A stretch of 57,790 nt of DNA from Verrucomicrobiota bacterium (GCA_025457615.1 JALOTZ010000018.1:1-57790); one strand, 5' to 3'. Positions 43,599 through 53,486 are shown, counted from the stretch's first letter. Notes: a model not told the origin generated them from the sequence alone. A program made the numbers and translations.

Positions 43599-45098
43599 TC
43601 AAACCGGCGGAGCCAATGCGCCGCCCTTGCCGTGTCGGCTGTGACGGAGGCCGTAGGCGAAGTAGATGGCCAGCCCGATGACGAGCCACACGACGAGCCG
43701 CGCCCAGGTGTCCCGCGGCAGGCCGTACATCAGCCAGGCGCAGGTCAAGGCCCCCAGCGGGCACACCAGCCAGAAGGCCGGGGTGCGAAACGGGCGCTGG
43801 ATCTCCGGATGCCGCAGCCGCAGCACCAAGACCCCCAGGCAAACGATGACAAACGCCAGCAGCGTGCCGATGGACACCAGTTCCCCCAACAAGCCAATCG
43901 GGAACAGACCCGCCATGAGCATCGCGATGAACCCGGTCAGCATCGTGGCCAGCCACGGCGTGCGAAACCGGTGATGCACATGGCTGAACACCGGCGGCAG
44001 CAGTCCGTCCTTGGACATTGAATAGAAAATGCGCGGCTGCCCCATCATCATCACCAGGATCACCGACGAGAGCCCGGCAATGGCGCCGATCTTGATGATC
44101 GGACGCAACCACGCGACCTGTGCGCCGAGGGAATCGATGGCGACGGCCATCGGGTCGGGCACGTTGAGATGGGTGTAGTTGAGGATGCCCGTCAGCACGA
44201 GCGCCACGGCCACATACAGCACCGTGCAGATGGCCAGCGACGCCAGAATGCCGATGGGCATGTCGCGCTGCGGCTTCCGGGCCTCCTGGGCCGCGGTGGA
44301 AACGGCGTCGAACCCGATATAGGCAAAGAAGATCACGCCCGCCGCCCGCAACACCCCGCCCCAGCCGAAGATCCCTTCCCCTTGCGCGGGGGGGACAAAG
44401 GGGATCCAGTTCTGGCGGTTGATGAACGCCGCGCCCACGGCGATGAAGGTGAGGATCACAAACAGTTTGACTGCCACGATGACATTGTTGAACCCGGCGG
44501 ACTCGCGGATGCCAATGACGAGGAGCGCCGTGATGACGGCCACGACGATCATGGCCGGCACGTTCAACACCGCGCCGGTATGCACCCAACCTTCCGTGAA
44601 CAAGCGCCACATATTCCAGCCGGCGTCGGCCGGCGCAACGTGGTTGTACGGCGCGCCGGTGTACTCGGGGGGAATGTTGATCCCGACATCCTTCAGGAAC
44701 GACACGACATAGCCCGACCAGCCAACGGCCACAGTCGAGGCGGCGAACAGGTATTCGAGAATGAGGTCCCACCCGATGATCCAGGCAATGAACTCGCCCA
44801 GAGTCGCGTAGGCATAGGTGTAGGCGGACCCGGACATCGGCAGCATCGCGGCGAGTTCGGCGTAGCAAAGCCCCGCGAACGCGCAGGCGATTCCGGCCAG
44901 CAGGAACGAATACACGATGCCCGGCCCGGCGTACTTGGCCGCCGCCTGGCCCGTCAGCACAAAGATGCCGGCGCCAATCACGGCCCCGATGCCCAGCGCG
45001 GTCAGGTTGCCGGGCCCCAGGGCGCGATGCAGACGGTTGTCCGTGTGGGCTTCCATCTGCAATTCCGCCACCGTTTTCCGCCGGAGAAGTCTCTTCAT
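43599..45098 (-). CDS. APC-superfamily amino acid permease (cationic amino acid transporter type)
   Basis: 499 residues, 12 or more helices. Helix 1 motif GIGAVIGAGIFVLTGQAAA and FFAYIGFDAVSTAAQEARKPQRDMPIGI (helix 6-7 loop) are diagnostic of the CAT-like APC group. GQPRIFYSMSKDGLLP is the conserved helix 8 segment. Role: amino acid uptake by sodium- or proton-coupled transport. The 349 bp upstream (45099-45447) hold no gene, only the end of repeat R3c. Confidence 0.94.
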   Translation of the reverse strand: MKRLLRRKTVAELQMEAHTDNRLHRALGPGNLTALGIGAVIGAGIFVLTGQAAAKYAGPGIVYSFLLAGIACAFAGLCYAELAAMLPMSGSAYTYAYATLGEFIAWIIGWDLILEYLFAASTVAVGWSGYVVSFLKDVGINIPPEYTGAPYNHVAPADAGWNMWRLFTEGWVHTGAVLNVPAMIVVAVITALLVIGIRESAGFNNVIVAVKLFVILTFIAVGAAFINRQNWIPFVPPAQGEGIFGWGGVLRAAGVIFFAYIGFDAVSTAAQEARKPQRDMPIGILASLAICTVLYVAVALVLTGILNYTHLNVPDPMAVAIDSLGAQVAWLRPIIKIGAIAGLSSVILVMMMGQPRIFYSMSKDGLLPPVFSHVHHRFRTPWLATMLTGFIAMLMAGLFPIGLLGELVSIGTLLAFVIVCLGVLVLRLRHPEIQRPFRTPAFWLVCPLGALTCAWLMYGLPRDTWARLVVWLVIGLAIYFAYGLRHSRHGKGGALAPPV

Positions 45099-45430
45099 TT
45101 CAAAGCGTCTTGCACCAGCCTTCGGAAGGTTACCGCGCCCGAATCGGACGAATCCTCAAATGGACTCTCGTCAAAGCAGGACGGGTGCGTGCGCGGCAAG
45201 GGTGCCTTCGCCGCCGCGCCCCCACGAGACATGGATCAAGTTCGAGATCCGACCCGGGCCTCCGGCCCGTGCTGGCATTCGCCCGGGTTAATGCTCCACC
45301 TGCCCCTGCCGAGTCAAGCCAATGTCCTGAGGAAGCCCGGCTTCGGGTGCATCTGGACACTGCTCCCGGAGCCTTCAGGCCGTTTCCACGTCCGAAGGGC
45401 ACTCGATGAAGCGCTGGTTCCGCGGGCTTG

Positions 45431-45504
45431 CGAATGCTGAAGCGGCATCAATGCCGCGCCCCGGCCGGAATTGCGTTCGAGGACAGTGTCAAGATGCACC
45501 CCCC
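45431..45504 (+). repeat. Dispersed hairpin repeat R3, copy c
   Basis: GAAGCGGCATCAATGCCGC hairpin, spacer, then GGACAGTGTCAAGATGCA and a C-run, as at 20651-20706. It overlaps the last ~18 codons of the glycosyltransferase-redoxin gene, whose C-terminal peptide is therefore repeat-derived. Confidence 0.75.
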
Positions 45505-47232
45505 GGCTTCCAACCGTTTCAATTCCGAGTCAGAGGCCTCGCCGGAAGCATGCAGCACAACGAGGCCTTGCGCATCGATCAGATAAACATTGGGCACGCC
45601 CTTCTCCGGACGCAGGCACCCAAGAACAGCCCCGTTCCAATCCAGCAGCACCGGATACGATTCTGCGGATCGAAACTTGCCCCGCACCATCCCGCGCAGA
45701 ACACCGGGCACCCCCCGCATGTCGGCCACCCCCACCACACTCGCCCGGGCGCTCCAGCGTTCACGGGCCGCTTCGATCCACGGCGTCAACCGTTCATACC
45801 CCTTCTTGTCCGCCGCGAGCAACACCATCGGGGCCGAGGCTGGAAAGGTGAAACGATGCGTGGCGCCAAACTGATCCTCGAGTTGAATCTCCTTGAGCTG
45901 GCAGGGCGTCGCATCTGCGGAATCCGAGGCTTCGCCCGGAGGCTTCCGACCCGCATCCCCACCGTGAATGCGCGCCAACCCGGAACCGAGCACCAACGCC
46001 GCCACACAAAACATTGTCGTGCGGCGCATCATCCAGCGGCCTTTCGGGTGCGCCATCGCGGGTCCAGCGGAATGTGTCGGGGCAGGCGCGCCGGCTCGCA
46101 CCGCATAGGCGCGCCCCCGCCACTGGGTGGGCTTGCCGCGCACCGTCCTGGCGAACGCCACCCACTGGATGAACACGAAAAGCAGAACGGAGAAGGGATG
46201 CAACACCGCGCCCAACAACGATTGGCGGAACCGGATCGCAGCCCATAGCCGGGGCAACAGACCGAGCCCCGCGCCGGCGACCGACATCCAGCGCGCCTCT
46301 GACGAGAGCGTTGTCCAGGCCGCCAGCAAGGCCCAGGGCAACACCTGCCCGCCGAGCAGAAAGGCGCTCATCGGCGCGATCATCACGCGCGAGGCCAGCG
46401 CCTCGTGGGCGTTCTTCATCAAACCCTTCACCACCTCACGGGCCCCGGCATACATGCGGCACGAGGCCACGTCGGTGGCGTCAAACAGGTCTGTCCGGAA
46501 TCCATTCTGCCGGAACAAGCGCGGCAGCCGGATCCCATCGTGCAAGGTGGACCGGATCCGCGCGTGGCCCCCCGTGGCATGGTAAGTCCGGGCCTCGGCG
46601 ATGAACAACTGGCCGCACCCGGCCGCATAGGCGGGTTTGGTGCAGCGCCGCATCCGCCAGACCGGAAGGAACCCAAGCAACACAAAGTGCACCAGTGGAA
46701 TGAGCAGCCGTTCGGAGAAAGTCCCGGTGATCTGCCGGGGCACGCCACTGGCCAAGGCCGCCCCGCTGCGCTGCATGAAGGCAACCATCCGAGGCAATGC
46801 ATCCGGCGCCAGACGCACGTCCGCATCCAGGAACACCAGCCAGCCATGACGGGCGTGCCCGGCCAGGACGTGGCAGGCATGCGGCTTGCCGCACCAACCG
46901 TCCGGCAATGGCGGCGCCGCCTCGCACCGGACGCGTCCGTCCCGGCGTGCGTACGATTTCACAATCTCGGATGTGCCATCCGTGGACCCATCGTCCAGCA
47001 CCACCACCTCGAACTCCACGCCGTGATTGGCCAGGATCGAGTCCAGGGCCGGCCCGATGTTGGCGGCCTCGTTGCGGGCGGGAATGAGGACGGACACCGC
47101 GGAGGGACCCTCGCGCAAGGCCGGGCGAGAAGCGCTTCGAGGCGGGCGGACCAGGAAGAAGTTCCAAAGGAACAGCCCGGCGGGAACCGCCGCCAACGTC
47201 AAACCTGCAATCGCCAGCCATTCGAGGTTCAT
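45448..47232 (-). CDS. Family 2 glycosyltransferase fused to a thioredoxin-like domain (CrtQ-like)
   Basis: 594 residues. An N-terminal anchor (IAGLTLAAVPAGLFLWNF) precedes the GT2 domain with VLIPARNEAANI, DDGSTDGT, FLDADVRL and HDGIRLPRLF, then C-terminal helices (about 280-360). After about residue 390 a second hydrophobic segment (TTMFCVAALVLGSGLARI) leads into a thioredoxin-like domain: EDQFGATHRFTFP, YPVLLDWNGAVLG, VPNVYLIDAQGLVV. That domain lacks CxxC. GT2 with this context resembles CrtQ, which glycosylates diaponeurosporenoate. Last gene of the carotenoid operon; ATGA overlap with the acyltransferase. A single uninterrupted frame makes the fusion look genuine. Confidence 0.85.
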   Translation of the reverse strand: MNLEWLAIAGLTLAAVPAGLFLWNFFLVRPPRSASRPALREGPSAVSVLIPARNEAANIGPALDSILANHGVEFEVVVLDDGSTDGTSEIVKSYARRDGRVRCEAAPPLPDGWCGKPHACHVLAGHARHGWLVFLDADVRLAPDALPRMVAFMQRSGAALASGVPRQITGTFSERLLIPLVHFVLLGFLPVWRMRRCTKPAYAAGCGQLFIAEARTYHATGGHARIRSTLHDGIRLPRLFRQNGFRTDLFDATDVASCRMYAGAREVVKGLMKNAHEALASRVMIAPMSAFLLGGQVLPWALLAAWTTLSSEARWMSVAGAGLGLLPRLWAAIRFRQSLLGAVLHPFSVLLFVFIQWVAFARTVRGKPTQWRGRAYAVRAGAPAPTHSAGPAMAHPKGRWMMRRTTMFCVAALVLGSGLARIHGGDAGRKPPGEASDSADATPCQLKEIQLEDQFGATHRFTFPASAPMVLLAADKKGYERLTPWIEAARERWSARASVVGVADMRGVPGVLRGMVRGKFRSAESYPVLLDWNGAVLGCLRPEKGVPNVYLIDAQGLVVLHASGEASDSELKRLEAGGCILTLSSNAIPAGARH

Positions 47233-48218
47233 AGAGTCCCGTGCTCCTTCTGAAACGGCCGGCCCCGCAACCGGGCCACGAGTGCACGCCAGGTGTCATA
47301 AGCCCGCGTCACTCCGCGGGCGCCCTTCAAGATAACCTGAAAATCCTCGGATCGCCGGCGCATGACCGCGACCGCCAGCCGCTCCTGCAAGCCCAGCAAC
47401 TCGCGCTCGAACAAGCGGGTCCATGTCCCCTCATCAAACTCCTCACCGCGCTCGACCACAGTGGGCTGCCCCATCCAGACGAGCGCCTCGGGCAGGCGCT
47501 CCTCCCAAAACGTGTATTCGAGGGCAATGGGCAGAAACAGCGTGCGACGCGAGCGAGCCGCCAAAGCACCCAGGCCGCGGTGGAAGTGCAAGGGCCGCTC
47601 GCGCACATCGGCAAACCGGCCTTGCGGGGTGATCCACAGGGCGGTGCCGGGCTGATTCAGGATGGCCTGACTCGTCCGGAGGAATTGCACGGCACCGCGC
47701 GCATGCTGCTGTTCCACGCCGAAGAACCCCATGCGCTTGAACATTGCGTAGCGCTCGATGGCCCGGGCGTCCACGGGCGCGTAATGGGTCCGCCCCGGGG
47801 CCATTCGCTGCTGCAACAACATAAGCATCATGGGATCCCACCAGGAGGCGTGGTTCGCATACAGCACCAGCGGCAGATCCTCACGCACGGCGGTATGCCC
47901 GGCCAAACGCACGGTGTGAAAATGCCGCGAAACAAACCGGCGGGCATACCACCGGAACAACCCGAGCCAGACCGGGGAGACCTGCGGCAACGCAACCTGG
48001 CGCTTCGAGGGTGCGGCGTGTCGATCGGCACCGGGATGCAAGGGGAGCGCAGGGGCCGAGACGAGAAGGCCATTGTCCGATGTCTGGGGAACGGAAGCCT
48101 CCTCACGCCGGCTCCTGCCGCAAGTGGGAGTGGCGGTCGGTTGCGGGGCACACGCCGCACTCCCGGCGGCCTCGACGCTCTCGCCGAACGGAGCATTGCG
48201 GGACAATGGCTGAATCAT
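47229..48218 (-). CDS. 1-acyl-glycerol-phosphate-type acyltransferase (CrtO-like role)
   Basis: 329 residues from ATG 48218. After a ~110-residue disordered N-terminus comes the PlsC fold: NHASWWDPMM (H-x4-D catalytic motif, about 140), GFFGVEQQHARGA, and WITPQGRFADVRERPLHFHRG (EGxR-like motif region). By position between an aldehyde dehydrogenase and a glycosyltransferase it probably acylates a carotenoid sugar, as CrtO does in staphyloxanthin synthesis. Overlaps both neighbours by 4 bp. Confidence 0.82.
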   Translation of the reverse strand: MIQPLSRNAPFGESVEAAGSAACAPQPTATPTCGRSRREEASVPQTSDNGLLVSAPALPLHPGADRHAAPSKRQVALPQVSPVWLGLFRWYARRFVSRHFHTVRLAGHTAVREDLPLVLYANHASWWDPMMLMLLQQRMAPGRTHYAPVDARAIERYAMFKRMGFFGVEQQHARGAVQFLRTSQAILNQPGTALWITPQGRFADVRERPLHFHRGLGALAARSRRTLFLPIALEYTFWEERLPEALVWMGQPTVVERGEEFDEGTWTRLFERELLGLQERLAVAVMRRRSEDFQVILKGARGVTRAYDTWRALVARLRGRPFQKEHGTL

Positions 48219-49750
48219 GGCGCGGCCTTTCGGGATGCGGTGCTGGGCAAGACCGGACGGCGAGTTCGCCCGCCCATGCCATTCAGCATTCTCCAACCCG
48301 CCTTGATCCGGGCCAACCAACGTGTCCCATGCACCGCCAACAGATAGTTCTCGAACAAAGCAGCATCACTGGATTGTGCGGGTTCAAGATGCGGGAGCCA
48401 GGTGGTCCGGCGCACGGCGATGGCCTTGGGGGTGGTCATCTCGAGCAGCCCTTCCGCGCCGCGCGTGGCGCCAAATCCACTGCGCTGCCGGCCGGCGAAG
48501 GGCAGACGCGGGTCGGCAGTGGGCACGATCATGTCGTTGATCACCACCACGCCGGCCGGCACCAGACCCGCCAGCACCTCGGCTTCGCGGAGATTGCGGC
48601 TGAAGATCGCGGCCCCCAGGGCATACGGACATTGGCGCGCGAGCTCGATGGCCTCGTGATCATCGGCCACGGTGACGATGGACAGCACCGGAGCAAACAC
48701 GTCGTTTTGCAGCAACCGCATCGCCGGGTGCGCGCCGGCCAGCACCAGCGGCGGACGGCAGCCGTCGGACTCGAGCAGGACCCCGCTGACCAGATGAGCG
48801 CCGCCACTCAGCGCCTCCCGGATGACCGCCGCCCACTCCGGCTTGAGTGACACCTCACCCTGATCCACGGAGTCCTCGGCAAAGGCCTGGGCGAGGCGGC
48901 CTTCCAGTTCGGTGGCGATCGAGCGGTGCGCGAATACACGCCGGGGCGCGATGCAGGTGGCCCCCTGGTTCAGCAGGGTCCCAAACCGCAGCGCACGCAC
49001 CACGAGATCCAGATCCGCATCCGCACGCACCAAGGCGGCATCGCATCCGGACAACTCCATCACCGCCGGAATGAGCCGGCCGGCCAGTTGATTGAGGACG
49101 CGGCTCCCGGTCTCCGCCGACCCGGTGAGCACCACCTTGTCCACCCCGGCATCGATGGCGTGCGCCGCACCTGAGGAGGCTTCGGGCAGCACCTGGATCA
49201 GGCGATGATCCAGGCCGGCGTGATGCAGGAGATCGAGAACCCCACGCATCACCTCGCCGCCGCCGACGCCCGGCTTCACCACCACGGCATTGCCCCCAGC
49301 CAAGGCTTGAAGAGCGTGCACGGCGGGAAGGAACAAAGGATAGTTCGAGGGGCCAATGACCAGCACCACCCCGAAGGGCTCCCGACGGATCTCCGCCTTC
49401 ACCCCAAACAGCCAGCCCGGCCGGCCTCGACGGCCCAGCCTGCGAGGGGCCAGAATCCGAGGGGCCTCGCGTTCGAGAAATTTCACCGCATCGAGCAGGG
49501 GGACAACCTCAGCCGTCAGCACTTCGCTGAGCGGCCGGCGACGAGACGCCGAGGAGAGGCCGGCCAGTCGCGGCGCCTGCTCGGCCGCCAATCCCCGGAA
49601 TCTCCGGAGGATCTTGAGTCGTGATTTCAGCGGCGTTCCAACCCATCCCGGTTGAGCCGATCGCGCGCACTGCACCGCATGCAGCACATCGCAGCCTCCC
49701 CTCTCTGGCAGGCAAGAGGGCGCAGCAGGGACTGGACGGGAATCGATCAC
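48215..49750 (-). CDS. Aldehyde dehydrogenase (carotenoid aldehyde type)
   Basis: 511 residues, GTG start overlapping the desaturase TGA (GTGA). NAD-binding and catalytic features: [33 protein letters not shown], catalytic Glu in [10 protein letters not shown], catalytic Cys in [12 protein letters not shown], and VNDMIVP / [15 protein letters not shown] at the end. Family reaction: aldehyde to acid with NAD(P). In this operon it fits the 4,4'-diaponeurosporen-4-al dehydrogenase step that makes a carotenoid acid. Confidence 0.88.
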   Translation of the reverse strand: MIDSRPVPAAPSCLPERGGCDVLHAVQCARSAQPGWVGTPLKSRLKILRRFRGLAAEQAPRLAGLSSASRRRPLSEVLTAEVVPLLDAVKFLEREAPRILAPRRLGRRGRPGWLFGVKAEIRREPFGVVLVIGPSNYPLFLPAVHALQALAGGNAVVVKPGVGGGEVMRGVLDLLHHAGLDHRLIQVLPEASSGAAHAIDAGVDKVVLTGSAETGSRVLNQLAGRLIPAVMELSGCDAALVRADADLDLVVRALRFGTLLNQGATCIAPRRVFAHRSIATELEGRLAQAFAEDSVDQGEVSLKPEWAAVIREALSGGAHLVSGVLLESDGCRPPLVLAGAHPAMRLLQNDVFAPVLSIVTVADDHEAIELARQCPYALGAAIFSRNLREAEVLAGLVPAGVVVINDMIVPTADPRLPFAGRQRSGFGATRGAEGLLEMTTPKAIAVRRTTWLPHLEPAQSSDAALFENYLLAVHGTRWLARIKAGWRMLNGMGGRTRRPVLPSTASRKAAP

Positions 49751-51294
49751 AACGCAGCCTGCGACTTCTGTTCAACGCCCGTCAGATCCCGTCCGACGGG
49801 CATCGCGGCGCCCGCGCGCACTCCAAGGTCCTCCAAAACCAGGCGACTGCTGATCCGGGCCGACTCGAAGATCACCGGCAAGCCACTTCCCGGATGCGTT
49901 CCTCCGCCAACCAGGTAAACGGAATCGACGTCTTCAAACCGGTTCCGCGGCCTCAGGTGAAGCAACTGATCGAGGCTGTGAGCCAGATTGAAGGTCGCCC
50001 CGAGGTGGATCTCGTAGCGGGTGTCCCAATCCGCCGGCGTAATGATCCGCTCGTAGCGAATCCGGCCCTCCAGTTCGCCATAACCAGCCTGGGCCACCTT
50101 CTCCAGGAGCAGGCTCCGATACCGGGCGCGTTCCCGGGCCCAATCCACGTTCGGGTGCTGGTGCGTCACGGGAGCAAGCAGGTAAAGCGCGCTGTGCCCC
50201 TCCGGAGCCAGCGTGGGGTCCGTCACACAGGCGTTCTGCACATAGAAACTCGGGTCGTCGCTCAGCACATGCCGGTTTTCAATGTCGTTCAGGTTGGACG
50301 CATAGTCCTTGGCGATGTGAATGGTGTGATGCGGCAAATCGAAGGTTCCCTCGACACCTAGATACATCATGAAGGTCGAGCAGGAGAACTTCTTGCGGGC
50401 GATCTTCCGGTCCGTCCAACGCCGGCGCAGGCGGTCCGGCACCATCCGCGTCATCGCCCGGGCAAAATCCGCGTTCACCACCACCGCGTCCGCCCGATGA
50501 ATGCCAGTGGAAGTCCGGACGCCCACCGCCTTGCGACCGGCGAACAGCATCTCCTCGACGGGTTCGTTGAGACAAATCTCCACACCCATCTCCCCACAAA
50601 TCCGGGCCATGGCCTGCGTCACCGCTGCGCAACCACCGATTGGATGCCAGACCCCATACTCGTATTCAAGGAAGGAGAGAATGGAGAACAGGCTCGGACA
50701 GCGGAACGGCGACATGCCGAGATACTTGGACTGGAAGCAAAACGCCAGGCGCACCCGGTCATCCTTGAAAAACCGCTTCAAATAGGTGTCCACCGACTGC
50801 GTGGGATGCAGCCGGGGCAGCAGCTTGAGCAACCGCACATTGAGAATGTCCTGCAACCCGAGATACGGCTGTTCCAGGCAGGGCTCGAACAGGTTCAGCT
50901 TGGTACGGTTCTCCCTGAGAAACGCCGCAAACCCGCCAGCGTCCTGCGGCGAAAGGGTCGCGATCTGGCGCGCCATCCGCTCCACATCCGGGGTCGCATC
51001 GATCTTTCCGCCCGCGCCGAACTGAATCCGATACTGCGGGTCCAGCCGCACCATCGGCACCTCCTCCCGCAGGTTTCGCCCGGCCGCCGCAAAGATCTCC
51101 TGCAACACGCGCGGATACAGAAAGAAGGTCGGACCGAGATCGAACCGATACCCGTCCGCTTCGAGGCTCGAAGTCCTTCCGCCCACGTGCGGCAACCGCT
51201 CGACCACTTTGACTCGAATCCCGGCGGCCGCCAGCAACATGGCCGTGGCAAGGCCCCCAGGACCGGCTCCAACAACAATCACCTGTTTCGTCAT
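49747..51294 (-). CDS. CrtI/CrtN-family carotenoid (diapophytoene/phytoene) desaturase
   Basis: 515 residues from ATG 51294. FAD-binding [39 protein letters not shown], mid-protein [22 protein letters not shown] and the C-terminal signature [21 protein letters not shown] are those of the CrtI family. Reaction: stepwise dehydrogenation of a colourless carotene. The downstream aldehyde dehydrogenase, acyltransferase and glycosyltransferase favour a C30 CrtN-like role. A separate CrtP-type oxidase is not present in the window. First gene of a four-gene overlapping operon, divergent from the CarH-like regulator. Confidence 0.92.
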   Translation of the reverse strand: MTKQVIVVGAGPGGLATAMLLAAAGIRVKVVERLPHVGGRTSSLEADGYRFDLGPTFFLYPRVLQEIFAAAGRNLREEVPMVRLDPQYRIQFGAGGKIDATPDVERMARQIATLSPQDAGGFAAFLRENRTKLNLFEPCLEQPYLGLQDILNVRLLKLLPRLHPTQSVDTYLKRFFKDDRVRLAFCFQSKYLGMSPFRCPSLFSILSFLEYEYGVWHPIGGCAAVTQAMARICGEMGVEICLNEPVEEMLFAGRKAVGVRTSTGIHRADAVVVNADFARAMTRMVPDRLRRRWTDRKIARKKFSCSTFMMYLGVEGTFDLPHHTIHIAKDYASNLNDIENRHVLSDDPSFYVQNACVTDPTLAPEGHSALYLLAPVTHQHPNVDWARERARYRSLLLEKVAQAGYGELEGRIRYERIITPADWDTRYEIHLGATFNLAHSLDQLLHLRPRNRFEDVDSVYLVGGGTHPGSGLPVIFESARISSRLVLEDLGVRAGAAMPVGRDLTGVEQKSQAAL

Positions 51295-51697
51295 AGACTT
51301 AACTCTGGGCGTTGTGATGGTTGATTTCGAGTTCAAACGACGTGTGCTGGAATTCAACAGCCAACCGCCGTGCCCCCGAGATCTTTGACGCCCCACGCAA
51401 TCGCTGATTGACTGAGACACTCGGCACAAACAACCGACAGGTATCGAGGTGCGGCATAGCCGACCTCGCCCCGCGAACTTTCTTCTCACAAATATGCATA
51501 GCGCTTCCTCCATCAACAGTTGTGGATGTCATTGTCCACAATATGTCTAACATACCCCGCGCTTGTCAAGAATCTGTTTATGGTTTGTTGCTCCACCGAC
51601 ATGTTTTACACATCATATTGGTATTCAGCATGTTACACAAACACTAATATGCCGATTGACATTAGATGACGCATGTGACTAACTTTTGTCACATTGT
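51295..51697. promoter_or_regulatory. AT-rich divergent control region between carotenoid operon and CarH-like gene
   Basis: 403 bp, strikingly AT-richer than its surroundings, especially 51480-51697. Three related motifs lie at 51600-51612 (CATGTTTTACACA), 51629-51641 (CATGTTACACAAA) and 51672-51684 (CATGTGACTAACT). Also visible are an inverted pair GTGGATGTCATTGTCCAC (51521 region) and a TTGACA -35-like hexamer at 51656-51661. The last motif falls between that hexamer and the regulator start, suggesting autorepression (inference). No ORF here looks real. Confidence 0.65.
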
Positions 51698-52660
51698 ATG
51701 GCCGAAGCGATTCACACGATGAGGATGGTTTCCAAGCGGACCGGATTGAGTCCGCATGTGATCCGGATTTGGGAACGCCGCTACGGGGCCGTAACGCCCA
51801 CGCGCACGCCGACCAACCGGCGGGTGTACCGGGAGGAAGATGTCGAGCGGCTGAAGCTGCTCCATGAGGTCACCACGGCGGGCCATACCATCGGCCAGGC
51901 ATCCAAACTGAACAACGAACGGCTTCGCGCGCTGCTGCAGGAAAGCTCAACGGCGCCGTCCAGACCGTCCTTGGATAACGAGGTCATGCGGCATGATTGG
52001 GGCGGCAAACTCACCTCCCGCTGCCTGGGAGCAATCAAGTCGATGGATCTCAAGGAGCTGAATGCTGGGCTCCGGGACGCGGTCCTGAACCTGGGAACCC
52101 AAGGCTTGCTCACGCAGGTGGCCGCCCCCCTGAGCCAGCAGGTGGGCGAACTGTGGCGGGCCGGCGAGATCACCGCCGCGCACGAACACTTTCTCAGCTC
52201 GGCCCTGCGGACATTCCTGGGCCGGCACTCGCAACAGTTCACGGTGCCGCCCAACGCGCCGACCCTGATTGTGGCCACGCCGTCCGGACAGATTCATGAA
52301 TTGGGCGCGGTGCTGGTGTCGGCCGCAGCGGCCAACCTGGGGTGGAAGGTGATCTATCTGGGCACCAGCCTCCCGTCCGCCGAGATGGCTGGTGCAGCCC
52401 GGGATCAGGGGGCCAAGGCCGTGGCGCTGAGCATTGTGTATCCCGAGGACGATCCCGCTCTGCCATCCGAGTTGCGTCAGCTCCGGGATTACCTGCCCGC
52501 CGGCGTGGAACTGATCGTGGGGGGACGCGGGGCTGCCGCCTATGCCGCCACGCTGGTCGAGATCCGCGCGCACGTGGCGCACAAACTGGAGGATCTCTTT
52601 CCCGCGCTGGAAGCCATCCGGAAGACCGCCTCACGCAATGGCGTCAAAGCCGGGTCTTGA
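51698..52660 (+). CDS. CarH/LitR-type B12-dependent photoreceptor repressor (MerR family)
   Basis: 320 residues from ATG 51698 without a clear ribosome site. The MerR HTH is MRMVSKRTGLSPHVIRIWERRYG..., followed by NRRVYREEDVERLKLL. The four-helix and cobalamin-binding domains carry W153-x9-E163-H164 (LWRAGEITAAHEH), the CarH light-sensing signature, and IHELG with cobalt-ligating His200, then GWKVIYLGTSLP. Known CarH: a tetramer with adenosylcobalamin represses carotenoid genes in the dark; light breaks the Co-C bond and releases DNA. Divergent from the carotenoid operon, its likely target. The 3' end overlaps the next gene convergently by 17 bp. Confidence 0.93.
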   Translation: MAEAIHTMRMVSKRTGLSPHVIRIWERRYGAVTPTRTPTNRRVYREEDVERLKLLHEVTTAGHTIGQASKLNNERLRALLQESSTAPSRPSLDNEVMRHDWGGKLTSRCLGAIKSMDLKELNAGLRDAVLNLGTQGLLTQVAAPLSQQVGELWRAGEITAAHEHFLSSALRTFLGRHSQQFTVPPNAPTLIVATPSGQIHELGAVLVSAAAANLGWKVIYLGTSLPSAEMAGAARDQGAKAVALSIVYPEDDPALPSELRQLRDYLPAGVELIVGGRGAAAYAATLVEIRAHVAHKLEDLFPALEAIRKTASRNGVKAGS

Positions 52661-52853
52661 CGCCACACGCGCGCACCACACACCACCCGCGCACCGCCTC
52701 GAACAAGGTGAACCCGCCGCAAACCAGCAGGATCAAGCCAAGCCACCAGGCCTCCGTCAGCGCATACAGGGCCCCCAAGAGCAGCAAAATGGCCGCGACC
52801 CCACGAACGATCCGCCCGCGAGTTTCGAGGTTGGGTGCGAAGAACTTCGACAT
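52644..52853 (-). CDS. DUF2892-like small membrane protein
   Basis: 69 residues from ATG 52853: FAPNLETRGRIVRGVAAILL with a second helix WWLGLILLVCGGFTLFEAV and a CxxxxxC tail. Two-helix DUF2892/YgaP-like membrane proteins share 'N..TxxRxxRxxxG'. Convergent with the CarH-like gene, overlapping its 3' end by 17 bp. Function unknown; members often occur near redox or rhodanese genes. Confidence 0.75.
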   Translation of the reverse strand: MSKFFAPNLETRGRIVRGVAAILLLLGALYALTEAWWLGLILLVCGGFTLFEAVRGWCVVRACGVKTRL

Positions 52854-52908
52854 GCCAGACCCGTAACACACCCGATTGGAAATTCAAACCCATCATCCCA
52901 TAAACCCA

Positions 52909-52949
52909 GTAGCCGCGCACGCCTGCCTGTGCGGGGGCACGCAGACAGG
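52909..52949 (+). repeat. Dispersed repeat R1, copy c
   Basis: GTAGCCGCGCACGCCTGCCT followed by GTGCGGGGGCACGCAGACAG. Same element as 1401-1439 and 11899-11934 (inverted). Confidence 0.7.
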
Positions 52950-53021
52950 TTCTGTCGGCGCCATCCTCCCCGCTCGGAACAGCGCGTCGGAACCCGGGCG
53001 ACGTTTTCAGAGCCTCCCCCC

Positions 53022-53486
53022 ATGAAAGCATTCCTCTTCGAAGCCACCCAATACCTCCCCCGCCCTCGATCGGAGGTGTTCGACTTCTTCTCCGACGCCT
53101 GCAACCTCGAAGCCATCACGCCGCCGTGGCTCCGGTTCCAGATCCTGACTCCCGCACCCATCCGCATGGGCGTCGGGACCCTGATTGACTACCGGCTCCG
53201 CGTGCACGGCCTTCCACTGCGCTGGCGGACGCGCATTGCGGAATGGAACCCACCCCACGGCTTTGCCGACGAGCAAGTGCGGGGGCCCTACCGCCTCTGG
53301 CATCACGAACACACCTTCGAGGAAGCGGACGGGGGCACGCTGATGCGGGACTCGATCCGCTATGCCCCGATGGGAGGGACGTTGATCAACCGGCTGTTTG
53401 TCCGGCGCGATGTCGAAGCGATCTTTGCCTATCGGGAGCGGCGGTTGAAGGAGTTGTTCGCCTCGGGCGTTTTCACCGCCAACTAA
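53022..53486 (+). CDS. SRPBCC-family protein
   Basis: 154 residues. An N-terminal strand FEATQYLPRPRSEVFDFFSDACNLEAITPPWL opens the START-like fold. The internal block MGVGTLIDYRLRVHGLPLRWRT and the C-terminal DVEAIFAYRERRLKELF match the ligand-binding SRPBCC group often fused or adjacent to NAD-dependent epimerase (YfcH-type) genes. From general knowledge, such genes recur in LitR/CarH light regulons. Ligand unknown; a role with carotenoid or lipid is inferred from location only. Confidence 0.8.
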   Translation: MKAFLFEATQYLPRPRSEVFDFFSDACNLEAITPPWLRFQILTPAPIRMGVGTLIDYRLRVHGLPLRWRTRIAEWNPPHGFADEQVRGPYRLWHHEHTFEEADGGTLMRDSIRYAPMGGTLINRLFVRRDVEAIFAYRERRLKELFASGVFTAN

